Notes: generated by a model not told the origin, from the sequence alone. A DNA stretch of 64,000 bases from Agaricus subrufescens (GCA_029945375.1 CM057059.1:558001-622000), one strand, 5' to 3'. Counted from the stretch's first letter, positions 1 to 12,396 are shown. Numbers and translations are program-made.

Positions 1-259
1 TCCAGCGTTATGCCTTCTAAATTAATCGATATTCACCAGGTACTGACCCCTCGGTTGTACCCCGCCAACTTCTCCGACGGCGATTTCCTTCAAAGATCTA
101 AGTTCAGTATTAGTATCCTTGATACCACCACTACAACGCATGTCGAAAAGAATAAAACTTTATTTAGGTTCAGAAATCGTTCTGGACCTAGTCACCGCCT
201 TCCTACACCTCGCACGTCTAAGGAAAGATGACACAATACGCTCAACAACACAAAGAACA
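1..259 (-). repeat. Relic of the 3' end of a monooxygenase repeat unit
   Basis: No intact gene. About 168-259 repeats, with divergence, the sequence that ends each monooxygenase copy (compare 3195-3260 and 6070-6130): the same string around the stop codon and the 'cacgtc(c/t)aaggaaag' block recur. I read it as a decayed tail of a further unit to the left, so the tandem array may extend beyond the window. The first 160 bases show nothing recognisable. Confidence 0.5.
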
Positions 260-2148
260 CTAGTTCGGTCGAGTGATCGTCCCAGACTTGGTCACCGCTT
301 TCCTTTTTTTTGCACGTCCAAGGAGAGGTGAACTATCTTCGTTTCTCAAATAATAAGACCAGACCGCCGTACGATCCAACTCTGTCTGCGAAAACCCATT
401 CCCAAGATACAAGAATCGATTCCCACCAATATAAGTGAAATCCCAATCCTCATATCGAGGTTCAGACGTAGCTTCAAGATAATGCCAGGAACTTCCCGGC
501 CAAAGTGCAGTAATCTTCCCAGACGCACTACCGTTCCTGTACCAAGAATGACATTCATCTTCCCAAACAGTCCTTTTCATATAAGCATCCTTGAATGCCA
601 TTAGATCCTTGACTGCTTCGAGTTTGGGAGATATGCTTTTGATGTTCTCCGTTTGATATCGATTGATCAACTTCAGCATGTAATCTATCTGCGATTCTGG
701 AAAGAGAATGGTGTGAACAGGATCCTAGAATGCGAAAAAAAAAAGAGATGGTCGTACCTATCCCGGTGAGTACCGAACCGGTACCAACAGGACTACACGG
801 TCCAGAAACCATAAAGTAATTCGGAATACCAGGAGCAGCTAATCCCATATAACTGATAGGTTCCTCCTTCCAAATTTCAGTCAAAGATACCCCATCCAAG
901 CCCAAAATCGGGAATCTAGGCTTGGAACTCGTATCAAATCCCGTCGCACAGATGATAACATCAACTTTGTGCTCCTTCCCGTCTCCACCGATACATCCTC
1001 CGGCCGTGATCTCCTTGACTCCACCCATCACAACTTGGGTTTTCTTGTCAACCAGCGCTTCAAGATAATCAACACCCGGTGTCAATCTTCGACAACCCAA
1101 AGACCACGTGGGTATCATTTGCTTTTCCAGTCCGGATCCCTTGAGTTTCTCCACCATAACTTCGCGCGTAGACATAGCGAAAACTTGTTGGGTGGGTGTG
1201 TCACGTAGGAACACAGGGTAGATGGCAGCGTAAGTGGAATCTAATTCTCGACGATGCTCCTCAAGCTTTTTGGGGTCAGAAGTAAAAACGCGCTTCTCCT
1301 CATCGGTGTACTTGTGCGGTTGGTCGAGTGTTGGGAGTACCCAGGTAGGAGAACGAATAAAAGTGATGATATTTTTGACTTTTGGTAAGATGGCTGGTAG
1401 AACTTGGATGCCTGATGACCTATTTTTTAATAAGCGGTCAATTTTTGGTATCGCAGGCAAGAGAAGTCATACCCATTTCCAATCAATGCAACACTCTTGT
1501 CCGTCAGATCTAAATCTCGATCCCACTTCGCAGTATGAACCATCTTGCCCTCAAATTTATCAATCCCAGAAACATCAGGCCATTTCCAGGAATTCAATAT
1601 CCCAGACGCATTTATCAAGAAATGAGACCAATCATGGATCGTCGTCCCGGTCTCGAGGTCAATCACCTCTACCTTCCATTGTCCTTTGTCATTGTCCCAT
1701 TCAGCACGCGAAATTCGCTTTTTGAATTGGCAGTATTTCTTAAGACCATATTTTTCAGCAAAACCGGAGAAGTAATTTTGAATCTCATCCGTTCCAATGT
1801 GAGTTTGCGAGCAATTCGGGTTAGGCTCAAATGACCACGTATATAAATGTCCTGGTACATCACAGGCACATCTAGACGAAATGTCAATATTCAATGCAAA
1901 GCGTTTACAACAACAATTTACCCCGGATATTTATTCTCGAGCCATGTTCCTCCCACGTCCTCGTTCTTTTCATACACAGTCAGATCAAAGTCCTCGAAAG
2001 ACCGTTGCAATTTGTATGCAAGTAGTAGACCAGAAGCACCTGCCCCGACGCAGATAACTTTCAAGGACCTCTGGTGATGGATTGGTTTATCCGACCACGG
2101 ATTCGGTGAAACAAACACCTCGGAAGCTGATTGCGTAGCGTTTGGCAT
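260..2148 (-). CDS. Baeyer-Villiger-type flavin monooxygenase, copy 1 (intact)
   Basis: Class B flavoprotein monooxygenase: FAD/NADPH enzyme that inserts one oxygen atom into ketones or oxidises heteroatoms. Exons on the minus strand: 2148-1922, 1871-1473, 1419-758, 696-260 (574 aa, phases 2/2/1, introns 50-61 bp). Seen: FAD Rossmann motif GAGASG at residues 35-40, NKYPG-CACDVP across intron 1, the Baeyer-Villiger fingerprint FEGKMVHTAKWD at 182-193 (FxGxxxHxxxW[P/D] fully met), a second nucleotide motif GNGSSG at about 207-212 across intron 2, and the late ICATGFD motif. Length suits the family. No signal peptide. Start is the ATG that aligns with copies 2 and 3, about 80 bp below a TATA box. 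Substrate cannot be told from sequence; secondary metabolism or ketone catabolism are possible. Confidence 0.93.
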
Positions 2149-3190
2149 AGAATTTAGTGACAGAGGAAGTAAACAGTTGCCAGAGGGAGCAGAATATGAC
2201 TTGTGGCTTTCGTTTCAGAGCCACGATTTATAAGAATCCTCGTAAGGGCTGTCGTGTTTCAGCCACCTGCCCGAGGGGAGTGGGCTTGATTGATACTTTC
2301 GTATGCGGTATGTCTAGCGTGCTTATCTGGAATCTATGGGGCTGCTCCATCTCGGCACTACTACTTGCGTGTTAGTGTCTATCAATGGATGACAAAAGTC
2401 GCGGAGTGAATTTAGAACAGTCGAACGGCTTCCGGGGCTTGAATTCGGGACGTTGTATGACTCCACCCCCATCATTGATATGGAGTTAAGACCCATAGTT
2501 CCAAGTTGTGAGCATGGCTGGCTGTTAGTTAAGAACAGAGGTACGAAAACGGAAGTCTGTTGCATGTGATCATCAAGGGTCAAGTTGTGAATCGGATCGT
2601 TGGCATTAAAGTAGGCCGCTTCCAGGCCGCTTCCGAGTCGATTTCTTTCACCTCCGAATTACGATACAACGCTTATTCAGAGGGTGCATGCATCCACTAA
2701 TGTGAATTCCTTAGTGCATGCATATGCTAAATTTAAACTAAAGTATAACAAAATATAAAGGATACAGTCTAAACCTCGTCACCACCTTTTACACTTCGCA
2801 CGTCCAAGGAAAGGTCAGTCATCCTCAAGCTTCAGATAATAAGACCAATCTACCGTACGGTTCAACGCTGTCTACGAAGACAACATTCCTCACCATGAAC
2901 AAAGTTTTTCATGTTAGCATCCTTGAACCATCCTTGAACGCCATTGAATCTTCAACCGCTTCGGGTTAGGGAATAGTACTCACGTTGACGCCCTCGATCT
3001 GATATCAATGTTTATGGTTGAGTTGACTTCGTGGCTACTTAATTGAACAGATCAAAGAAAGATTTGAACTGCTCAGAATGATATAGTACTCTTTGTATTT
3101 TATTTTTATCGCTAGAATCTAATACCTGAGATGTGGCGTTCAAGAATCAAGAAAGTGCCATACACAATACGATGATCAACATGGGGTACA
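2149..3190. repeat. Spacer of repeat unit 1 with a decayed exon-4 fragment
   Basis: Gene-free. 2149-2640 is the upstream region of copy 1 and is similar to the upstream regions of copies 2 (about 5090-5680) and 3 (about 7960-8570). 2640-2760 matches 8610-8740. About 2830-3000 is a decayed piece of the monooxygenase last exon in minus orientation (remains of the segment around 'EAVKDLMAFKDAY'), followed by a tail shared with 5820-6050. It indicates older rounds of duplication and deletion than the three visible copies. Confidence 0.6.
2227..2232 (-). promoter_or_regulatory. TATA box of monooxygenase copy 1
   Basis: TATAAA on the minus strand, about 80 bp upstream of the ATG at 2148. The same element stands at the same distance in copies 2 (5165-5170) and 3 (8038-8043), so the core promoter was duplicated with each gene. 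Confidence 0.55.
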
Positions 3191-5086
3191 CTAGTTAGGT
3201 CGGGAAATCGTTCCAGACCTTGTCACCACTTTCCTTTGTTTTGCACGTCCAAGGAAAGGCGAATCATCTTCAATCCTCATATAATAAGACCAATCCGGCG
3301 TACGGTCCGACTCTGTCTACGAAAACCCATTCCCAAGGTACAAGGATCGGTTTCCACCAATATAAGTGAAATCCCAATCCTCATATCGAGGTTCAGATGC
3401 CGCTTCAAGATAATGTCAGGAACTTCCCGGCCAAAGTGCAGTAACCTTCTCAGACGCACTACCACTCTTGTACCAAGAATGACATTCATCTTCCCAAACA
3501 GTCGTTTTCATATAAGCATCCTTGAATGCCATTAGATCCTTGACTGCTTCGAGTTTGGGAGATATACTTTTGATGTTCTCCGTTTGATATCGATTGATCA
3601 ACTTCAGCATGTAATCTATTTGCGATTCTGGAAAGGGAGCGGCGTGAACAGGATCCTAGAATGCGAAAATAAAGATGGTCGTACCTATCCCGATGAGTAC
3701 CGAACCGGTACCAAGAGGACCGCAAGGTCCAGAAACCGTAAAGTAATCGGAGTACCAGGAGGAGCTAATCCCATGTAGCTGATTGGTTCTTCCTTCCATA
3801 TTTCGGCCAACGATACTCCATCCAAGCCCAAAATCGGGAATCTAGGCTTGAAGCTCGTATCGAATCCCGTCGCACAGATGATCACATCAACTTTGGGCTC
3901 CTTCCCATCTTAACCAATACACCCCCCAGCCGTGATCTGCTTGACCCCACCCAGTACAACTTGCGTTTTCTTGTCAACCAGCGCTTCAAGATAATCAACC
4001 CCCGGTGTCAATCTTCGACAACCCAAAGACCACGTAGGTATCATTTGCTTTTCCAGTCCGGATCCCTTGAGTTTCTGTGCCATAACTTCGCGTGCAGACA
4101 TAGCGGAAGCTTGTTGGGTAGGTGTGCCACGTAAGAACACAGAGTAGATGGCAGCGAAAGTGGAGTCCAGTTCTCGACGATGCTCCTCGAGCGGTTTGGG
4201 GTCAGAAGTAAAAACGCGCTTCTTCTCATCGGTGTACTTGTGCGGCTGGTTGAATCTTGGGACTACCCAGGTAGGAGAACGAATAAAAGTGATGATATTT
4301 TTGACTTTTGGTAAGATGGCTGGTAGAACTTGAGCGCCTGATGACCTGGATTTTTTTTCCAGAATAAGCGGCCAATTTTTGGATATCGCGGGCAAGAGAA
4401 GACATACCCATTTCCAATCAATGCGACATTCTTGTCCGTCAGATCTAAATCTCGATCCCAGTTCGCAGTATGAACCATCTTCCCCTCAAATTTATCAATC
4501 CCAGGAACATCAATCAGGCCATTTCCAGGAATTCAATATCCCAGACGCATTTATCAAGAAATGAGACCAATCATGGATCGTCGCCCCGGTCTCGAGGTCA
4601 ACCACCTCTACCTTCCATTGTCCTTTGTCATTGTCCCATTCAGCACGCGAAATTCGCTTTTTGAATTGGCAGTATTGCCTAAGACCATATTTTTCAGCAA
4701 AACCGGAGAAATAATTTTGAATTTCATCCGTTCCAATGTGAGTTTTGAGCAAGTTGGGTTAGGTTCAAATGACCACGTATGTAAATGACCTGGTACATCA
4801 CAGGCACATCAAGACGAAATGTCAATATTCAATGCAAAGGGTTTACAACAACAATTTACCCCGGATATTTATTCTCGAGCCATGTTCCTCCTATATCCTC
4901 GTTCTTTTCATACACAGTCAAATCAAAGTCCTCGAAAGACCGTTGCAATTTGTATGCAAGTAGTAGACCAGAAACACCCGCACCGACGCAGATAACTTTC
5001 AAGGACTTCTAGTGATGAATCGGTTTACCTGACCACGGATTCGGTGAAACAAACACCTCGGAAACTGATTGCGTAGCGTTGGGCAT
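3191..5086 (-). pseudogene. Baeyer-Villiger-type monooxygenase, copy 2 (dead)
   Basis: Aligns end to end with copies 1 and 3 but is broken at least four times. A CAG-to-TAG stop replaces Gln about 26 (near 5010-5012). An extra 'atca' near 4510 shifts the frame before the exon-2 fingerprint. A TAA stop (near 3910-3912) follows GGCIG, where copies 1 and 3 have a Gly/Glu codon. One base is lost near 3751 ('taatcgg' for 'taattcgg'), shifting the frame again. The splice sites that remain look usable. The fingerprint FEGKMVHTANWD is still readable, so loss is recent relative to the duplication. TATA box at 5165-5170 is kept, so it could be transcribed. Confidence 0.92.
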
Positions 5087-6061
5087 AGAATTAGTGACAG
5101 AGGAAGTAAACAGTTGCCAGAGGGAGCAGAATATGACTTGTGGCTTTCGTTTCAGAGCCACGATTTATAAGAATCCTTGTGGCAGTCATTCCATGGACAA
5201 GTGTCGAACTGACCTTTTCTTTCGGAGACTTTAGACCCCTTGAAACGATTGGTTTTGCTTTTATCATTTGACGCGCGTTCCGGCGCTGTTGCGTGTACCA
5301 TGAATATACCTCGAAATCTTGGTTTATTCACAGTTATCACTCTTCCAATCGCCATTTATCCTAGGAGAGTGAGCTTGATTGACACTCTCGTGTGCGGGAT
5401 GTGTAAGTCGTTCACACTTTGAATCGATTACGGACCGGTCTATTTCGGTGCCATCGTTGCGTGCCAGGGGTTGACAACTTTGGATGACAAAAGTTGTAGA
5501 GTGAATGTAGAATAGTTAAACGGCTTCCGAGGCTTGACCGCGAAAGATTTCCTGACACTACCCTATCATTGGTATGGAGTTAAGAGGCATAGTTGCAAGT
5601 TACAAGTATTGCTGGCTGGTTGGTGCAGAACAGACAGGGAATGAAAACCGAAGTCTGTTGCATGTGATCATCAAGGGTCACTGACGAACAACATTCCTTA
5701 TCCCGAACAGAATGTTTCATGGTAGCATCTTTGAGCGGCATTAAGTCTTCAACCGCTTCGGGGTAAGGAGACATACCTTTGACGTTCTCGATTTGACAAA
5801 TCTATTGATGTGATCTGACTTGAACCCTCGGCAGCCTTGACACTACGTCAGGCAGGGTAAACGTTTAGGGTTGAGTTAACTTCGTAGCTGCTTGATTGAA
5901 TGGATGGAAAGAGAGCCCTGGACTGCTCAGAATGAGGCGGCACTCTTATCGTATTGACTGTTATCGCTAGTCTGATACCCGAGGTGTGACGTTCACGAGT
6001 TACGAATCAAGGAAGTGCTATACGAGTGCTATACGCAATACGATAAACAACCCAAAGAATA
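5087..6061. repeat. Spacer of repeat unit 2 with a decayed exon-4 f
   Basis: Gene-free. The first part is the copied upstream region of copy 2. About 5690-5790 holds a decayed fragment of the monooxygenase last exon in minus orientation (a short open stretch reading 'EAVEDLMPLKDATMK' is clearly related to 'EAVKDLMAFKDAYMK' of copy 1). 5820-6050 matches 2990-3180. The block found at 2640-2760 and 8610-8740 is absent here. Confidence 0.6.
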
Positions 6062-7953
6062 CTAGTTTGGTCGAGTAATTGTTCCAGACCTCGTCACCGC
6101 TTTCCTTTGTTTTGCACGTCCAAGGAAAGGCGAATCGTCCTCAATCCTCATATAATAAGACCAATCCGCCGTACGATCCAACTCCATCTGCGAAAACCCA
6201 TTCCCAAAATACAAGAATCGATTTCCACCAATATAAGTGAAATCCCAATCCTCGTATCGAGGTTCAGATGCCGCTTCAATATAATGCCTGTAACTTCCTG
6301 GCCAAGGTACAGTAATCTTCCCTGATCCACTACTGCTCTTGTACCAGGAATTACATTCATCACTCCAAACAGTTCTTTGCAGGTAAGCATCCTTGAATGC
6401 CATTAGATCCTTGACTGCTTCGGCTTTGGGAGATATGCTTTTGATGTTCTCGGTTTGATACCGGTTAATCAACTTGAGCATATAGTCTATCTGCGATTCT
6501 GGAAAAGACTGGCGTGAACGGATGTTAAAATGTGACAAAAAAGACGATCATACCTATCCCAGGGAGTACCGGACCGGTACCTACAGGACTGCAAGGTCCA
6601 GAAACCATAAAGTAATTCGGAATACCAGGAGGAGCTAGTCCCATATAACTGATTGGTTCTTCCTTCCAAATTTCAGTCAACGATACCCCATCCAAACCCA
6701 AAATCGGGAACCTAGGCTTGAAGCTTGTATCGAATCCCGTCGCACAGATTATCACGTCAACTTTGTGCTCCTTCCCGTCTTCACCGATACACCCCCCAGC
6801 TGTAATCTCCTTGACTCCACCCATTACGACTTGCGTCTTTTTGTCAACGAGTGCTTCGAGATAATCAATGCCCGGTGACAACCTCCGACAGCCCAAAGAC
6901 CACGTAGGTGTGATTTGGTTTTCGAGTCCGGATCCCTTGAGTTTCTCGATCATGACTTCACGCGCCGATGCAGCAGAAGCTTGCTGGGCGGGCGAATCAC
7001 GTAGGAACATAGGGTAGATGGTGGCGAAAGTGGAGTCTAATTCTCGACGATGCTCTTCAAGCTTTTGGGTATCAGAAGCAAAAGTGCGCCTCATCTCATC
7101 AGTGTAGTTGTACTCCTTGATGAAATTTGGGACTATCCAGGTAGGAGAACGAATAAACGTGACGATGCTGTTGACCTTTGGTAAGATGGCTGGTAGAACT
7201 TGAATGCCTGATGACCTGTGTTTTTTTAATAGTAAGCTGTTGATTTTGATGTCGTGAAGAAGGGAAGACATACCCATTTCCAATTAATGCGACGTTTTTG
7301 TCCGTCAAATCCAGACTACGATCGTAGTTCGCAGTATGAAATATCTTTCCCTCAAATTTATCAATCCCAGGAACATCAGGCCATTTCCAGGCATTCAATA
7401 CCCCTGTCGCGCTGATAAAGAAATGACACCAATCATGGATCGTGGCCCCAGTCTCGAGGTCAACAACCTCTACCTTCCATTGTCCTTTGTCATTGTCCCA
7501 TTCAGCACGGGAAACTTGCTTTTTGAATTGACAGTATTTCCGAAGACCATATTTTTCAGCGAAACCGGAAAAGTATTTTTGAATTTCGTCCGTTCCGATG
7601 TAGGTCGTTGAGCACGTTGGGTTAGGCTCAAATGACCATGTATATAAATGCCCCGGTATATCACAAGCACACCTAAAACGAGATGTCAATAATCTATACA
7701 GAGGGTTTACGACGAAAAAAATTTACCCTGGATATTTATTCTCAAACCATGTTCCTCCCACGTCTTCGTTCTTCTCGTACACAGTCAGGTCAAAGTCCTC
7801 GAAAGACCGTTGCAGTTTGTATGCAAGCAGTAGGCCAGAAGCACCCGCCCCGACGCAGATAACTTTCAAGGACTTCTGGTGATGAATCGGTTTATCTGAC
7901 CACGGATCCGGTGAAACAGACACTTCGGATACTGACTGCGTAGCGTTGACCAT
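6062..7953 (-). CDS. Baeyer-Villiger-type flavin monooxygenase, copy 3 (intact)
   Basis: Same gene structure as copy 1: exons 7953-7727, 7672-7274, 7215-6554, 6498-6062, with exon lengths 227/399/662/437 identical to copy 1, giving 574 aa. FAD motif GAGASG, second motif GNGSSG and ICATGFD are intact. The Baeyer-Villiger fingerprint reads FEGKIFHTANYD: Tyr replaces the conserved Trp at residue 192, while copies 1 and 2 keep Trp. The ATG at 7953 matches the start of copy 1; an in-frame upstream ATG (8022) would add 23 residues but lies between TATA box and this start and has no counterpart in copy 1. Functional enzyme likely, with possibly altered substrate range or activity. Confidence 0.92.
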
Positions 7954-8037
7954 AGATTTCAGTTGACTGAGCAAGTAAACGAGTCGCCTAAGAGAGAACA
8001 GAGATATTTCTGTAGTTTTCATTTTTTGAGCCGCGAT

Positions 8038-8043
8038 TTTATA
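8038..8043 (-). promoter_or_regulatory. TATA box of monooxygenase copy 3
   Basis: TATAAA(A) on the minus strand about 85 bp upstream of the ATG at 7953, equivalent to the elements of copies 1 and 2. Confidence 0.5.
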
Positions 8044-8936
8044 ACAGTTTTCGTAGCAGCCACTCCAAGGAGAATTAATAACTCTTCATAATCATGTTGG
8101 ACGGTTCCGACCTCGATTCAATTGGCGTTAGTTCTATCACTCGACGCGCGTCTCGGCACACCAAACCCGGAGCAGTTAGAAGGTTTGGCTTATTCACACT
8201 TTCCACTCTTTGAACAGGGTTTCGGCCATTTTACCGAGTGAACCTGATCTACACTCTCGTGCGGGGTGTGTGTAGTATACAAATCTTGAATCGATTAGGC
8301 TTCTCCATCTCGGCACCACTACTTGCGTGTCGGTGTTCATCAACAGATGACAAAAGTTGCAGAGCAAATTTAGACCAGTCGAACGGCTTCCGGGGCTTAA
8401 GAAGCGGAACATCTCATGACTCCACCCCATCATTGATATGGTGTTTGAGCGGCAAGGATTCGAGTCATAAGTATCGCTGGGTAGCTGGCTGGCTGGTGGA
8501 GAATTGAAAGGCATGAAAACTGAGGCCTGTTGCATGTGCGACGCTCCAGTGTTACATGATTAAGGGTCACGAATCACGATCACAGTAAAGCCGCTTCTAG
8601 GCCGCTTCAATTTCTTTCACCTCCGAGATTCGATACATTGCTTGTTCAGAGGATGTATGCACCCACTACTGTGAATGCGTCAGTGTATGTCTATGTTGCG
8701 TAAACCAAAGTGGACCAAAACATAAAAGTTACAATCTAATTACAAACTACTAGTACATTACATACATGCTACAGTTCTACCACTCCAAAGTGGCTCCAAA
8801 ACAGTCCTAATACAAACCAATATGATAAATGTTAAGTAGCATGAGGGATGAATGTGTGACAAAACAACAATGCAAGGTGGAATACTAAATTATGGATTAG
8901 GAATGATGCAATGGGTGTGGAATGAAAAGCCTTGCT
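8044..8936. other. Upstream region of copy 3; end of the tandem array
   Basis: No gene. 8210-8570 repeats the upstream sequence of copies 1 and 2, including a 'cactctcgtgcgggg' block. 8610-8740 matches 2640-2760. Similarity to the array then stops, so its right border lies near 8740. 8750-8936 is the 3' flank of the F-box gene. Confidence 0.5.
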
Positions 8937-11095
8937 TCAACTCGCAAGTTCTAGACCAAGACCAAGACCGAGAATGCCAATATTTGCACCAGAATGAAAA
9001 CCAGTTCCGATTCCTCTTCGGCCCCCAACGGCGAACCCCCATGCAGCCAACACGACGAGTGCTGTGCAGAATAAGATCATTCTAACTTCTTCACCAGCAC
9101 TACTTCTCTCTAGCATCAAGCTCATCAGACCCCGTAGTCCACCTATCCCTCGGCCGAAACCACCTCGCCCGCCTCGTCGTCGCCCAAAAGGTCCCAACTC
9201 CGTCTCATATTTTCTCGAACGTACGGTTTCTCCCAACTTCCAAGGCCAAATAACTCGGGACGTCTCGGCAGCTTGCAGTGTCAGGGGTAGACCATGGGCG
9301 TCGGTGATCAGCGAGAACAGACCCTGCGTACACACATATTTGGGCAGCGGGAGGAATGAGAAAGATATGGAAAACGGCTGGATAGGGACTAGAATGGAAC
9401 CAACGGCACCAAATCCGGCTCCGAGGTATGCGGGAGCTCCGTCGTTGCCCAAAGTAGTGTCAGGTGCCCAAGCAAACGGGAACGGTGGGGGGAAGAGAGG
9501 TGGGATAAACGTAAGGGAGAATTTTTGAAGACGTGGATTTGATTGTGCGATCCTGACTGCCCCACTAGCAAGCGTTTCGTCACCAGGATATTTGACGATC
9601 GTGAGATTTAAGGTTCGCAGCTTTGGGAATCCGCGTATAGTCTTTGCAAAAGCATCCTAAAAGGTATGACAGTAGACGTTAACTAATGATGATCTACTAG
9701 AAGAACATAGTGACTCACCAATTGGAACGAGGGTTTGTGGGCACATGTCAGATCAAGATGCCTCAAGTTCGGGCAGGACTGGATCAGCGATCGAAGGAGA
9801 TTGCCACTATCATACATGGAATGCAAGGCGAAAGAGATCCTCAAATCCGTAAGAGACGTTAGCTCCCTAAGTATCGATGCTATTGTCGGTGCCGAAACTT
9901 CTCTCGTTTCGACAGGATCACGGAAGGTGACCTGCTTGAGCGAGCGATGAAGGTGAGGCAATGCCTGAAGTTGTTGGTGGGTGCCCGAAAAAGATGTCAC
10001 GCTCGGTAGGCATGTGGGATCCAGGGAGGCAAAATGAATGGGTTGGATATTGTGTCGTGAGAGGTTGATGGCTTTGAGTTCTTTATGTGTTTCTAGAAAT
10101 GCAACGAATGGTCGCTTTTCGCCGGGTGTCAATGGTCTGGGAATCCAATCGATGCAGATGTCACCGAGGGAAAGCTTCTTGAGCTTGGGCCAGTGACCTT
10201 GGACAAGGGCATGTATATCAGCAGGAATCGAAGAAGCACCCTCTATCGAAAGTTCTTCTAGGTTGGGGCATCGGTGTATGAGCATATCCCACAACTTCCG
10301 CGAAATTGGCTGATCCTCTGCTCCGTGAAGGCTAAGCGAGTCCATTAGGAAAGAAAGAGAGACCCGTACCATCCATAAAAAGGTCAACATGGCATTCATA
10401 AAACCCGGGTTTAAGGTGTAATGCGAATCCAGAAAGATGACAAAAATCGAAGAGCTAATGCACGCGAGGAAGATTGAGCTCGGGAGAAGACGAAACTTGA
10501 ACAAAGACTCACGTGGCTATTGAGTCTGGGCAGTGTGCAACCAATGCTTGTACCAACATAGCGCAACTGGGGGCATCTACAGAGGTTGAGGAGGCGGGGG
10601 AGAAAGGAAGGAATACCAATACGGACCCTATCCGCAGAGCAAACCACATATCTTCATAGGATGGCAATTCATCAGCGTCCCACACAAATCTACACAGAGC
10701 GTCGAGAGCCTTTGAAGAAGCAACTTTGATGACCGCAGCACAAGCCGCGTTTACGTCGTCTCCCGTAGAGTTGTGGTTTGGTTGCAGTCTTAGAGTGAGC
10801 TCGCGGACATGCCGAGCAACATCCGTGTGGGCAGCGAGCATGCCCAAAGTAGAAACGCATTGTTGAGAGGAATTTAGAGTGACGGATTCATATAGTACAG
10901 AAGAAATGTAGGAAAAGACATAAGAAGACTACGGAAGGCGTCAGGTCTGGGCGAGGGGCCGGTGGGAAGACTCACAGTGAGGGAAAGGTGAAGAATGTCA
11001 GAACGAGAGTCTAAGCAATGCGCGATTTCGATAAGCAAGTCGCCCGGGGTGCGCGCGAGGGGCGAGGGCGAAGCCTGGGAGTGAAGGAGGTGCAT
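8937..11095 (-). CDS. F-box/LRR-type protein with C-terminal membrane anchor
   Basis: Exons (minus): 11095-10976, 10928-10627, 10576-10513, 10454-10370, 10320-9719, 9656-8937; 630 aa, all junctions in frame. The N-terminus (PGDLLIEIAHCLDSRSDILHLSLT) has the F-box pattern, the usual docking site for Skp1 in SCF ubiquitin ligases. The middle shows leucine-rich repeats (LWDMLIHRCPNLEEL, CPNLRHLDLTCAH and others) typical of agaricomycete F-box/LRR proteins. The end carries a hydrophobic segment, residues about 584-603 (ILFCTALVVLAAWGFAVGG), after an Arg/Gly-rich loop: a likely tail anchor. The target is unknown. The exon-4/5 junction uses a weak acceptor (CACGGAG) and is the least certain. Confidence 0.85.
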
Positions 11096-12396
11096 GGCGA
11101 CTAGAAGGAAGTCAGGAGTAGGAGCACTAGCTTATACCGATATAAATAGTGATTAATTGGATTGGTTGAGACTCCGATCTCCTCTGATGCTCCTGCTCAG
11201 CAACCTTCAGTCCTCTCCGTATCCCCGCTTGGCTTCCACAAAATGTATTCAAAGCCCGGCCTGGCCACGACCACGGTTCCCTGAGGGTAAACCCAATAGT
11301 AATGACGTTCCTCAACCCTTCATCAGTATTCTCGACCGCTACCCCGAACAACGAAGGAATCAGCACCGTCATCTATCACCGAAGCAGTAAAGTTTATGAT
11401 ACTTGTCGGCCGCCCACTTCAAGGCCATCGTGCCCTTCTTAAAGATGCGTGTTTGCCCATGGTCCGGAGAGCTAGCGTTGTTATTTGGTGGCAAGGTGTT
11501 AAAGTGAAAACGTACTCAGGACTCCGGGGGTTCACGCCTTTGTGATAAGTAACAGATATGTTTCCAAAACTGGTCCGAATTTGGGATACAGGATTTCCGG
11601 GGGCCCTCTTTCCCCCTGGGTCTATATAATATATCGGACAGCAAGATATCTCGTATTCAGGATACAACAGGGCTCGATTGTGATCATCTATGCCCCAGGG
11701 CACGCCTGAACCTCCGAAGTTGTGAATTCGGGCGGCGCCAGTGGGCACCCGATTTAGTGTGGGAAGAGGCAACGTCAAAGTAGGCCACATTGACACTCAG
11801 CCATGCCGCAACCAATCGAAAGTGCCATTTTAAGACTCAGACCATCTAGCTAGATCCTGATGCCGGCCTCGACCTGGTTAGCTCGGCAGAATCCATCCCT
11901 CGCGGAGAACCAAACCATCCAATCAACCTCAAAAAAGATATCTATTTACTTGCATTTCTCACTGCCACCTGCTTCTGACGCATTTTTAGTGTCCAAGTGA
12001 AATGTTGCCACATGTCATTCATTATATGTCGTATCGTCGACATCATAGGGGTTTTTTGTTGAGTCATATGGCTCAATACAAGTAGAATCCTATGACTATC
12101 GAAACATCATTACGAAGCCTTGCCGCCGCCCTGCCATACTCTGAATTTAGCTCCACCAGGTTGCTTGTCATTCATTCGAGGCCAGCAGTCCTAAGTGACT
12201 TGAGTATAAATGTTCAAAAGAAGTAGTTACCGGCTTGGTCGGCAGCATGATCAGCCTCAACGGCCCAACGATGCATGCGACTTCTAACTGACATCTCCAC
12301 ATGCCAGGAAGCCCCTCTCGCGTGAGTCCAGAACACGCCGCAGCTGAATCCTTTTGATCAGGTACTCGTGAGATTCCAGCACCATGAGCGCTGTAG
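11096..12396. other. Intergenic region, no gene seen
   Basis: Short open frames on both strands (for example 11419-11796 minus) have no family features, no splice-supported extension and unusual composition. I see no RNA gene. The right end is the promoter side of the GH16 gene. Confidence 0.6.

Noticed and set aside
11419..11796. 125-codon open frame on the minus strand
   Set aside because: No start context, no family features, mixed Pro/Arg-rich composition and no joinable neighbouring exons.
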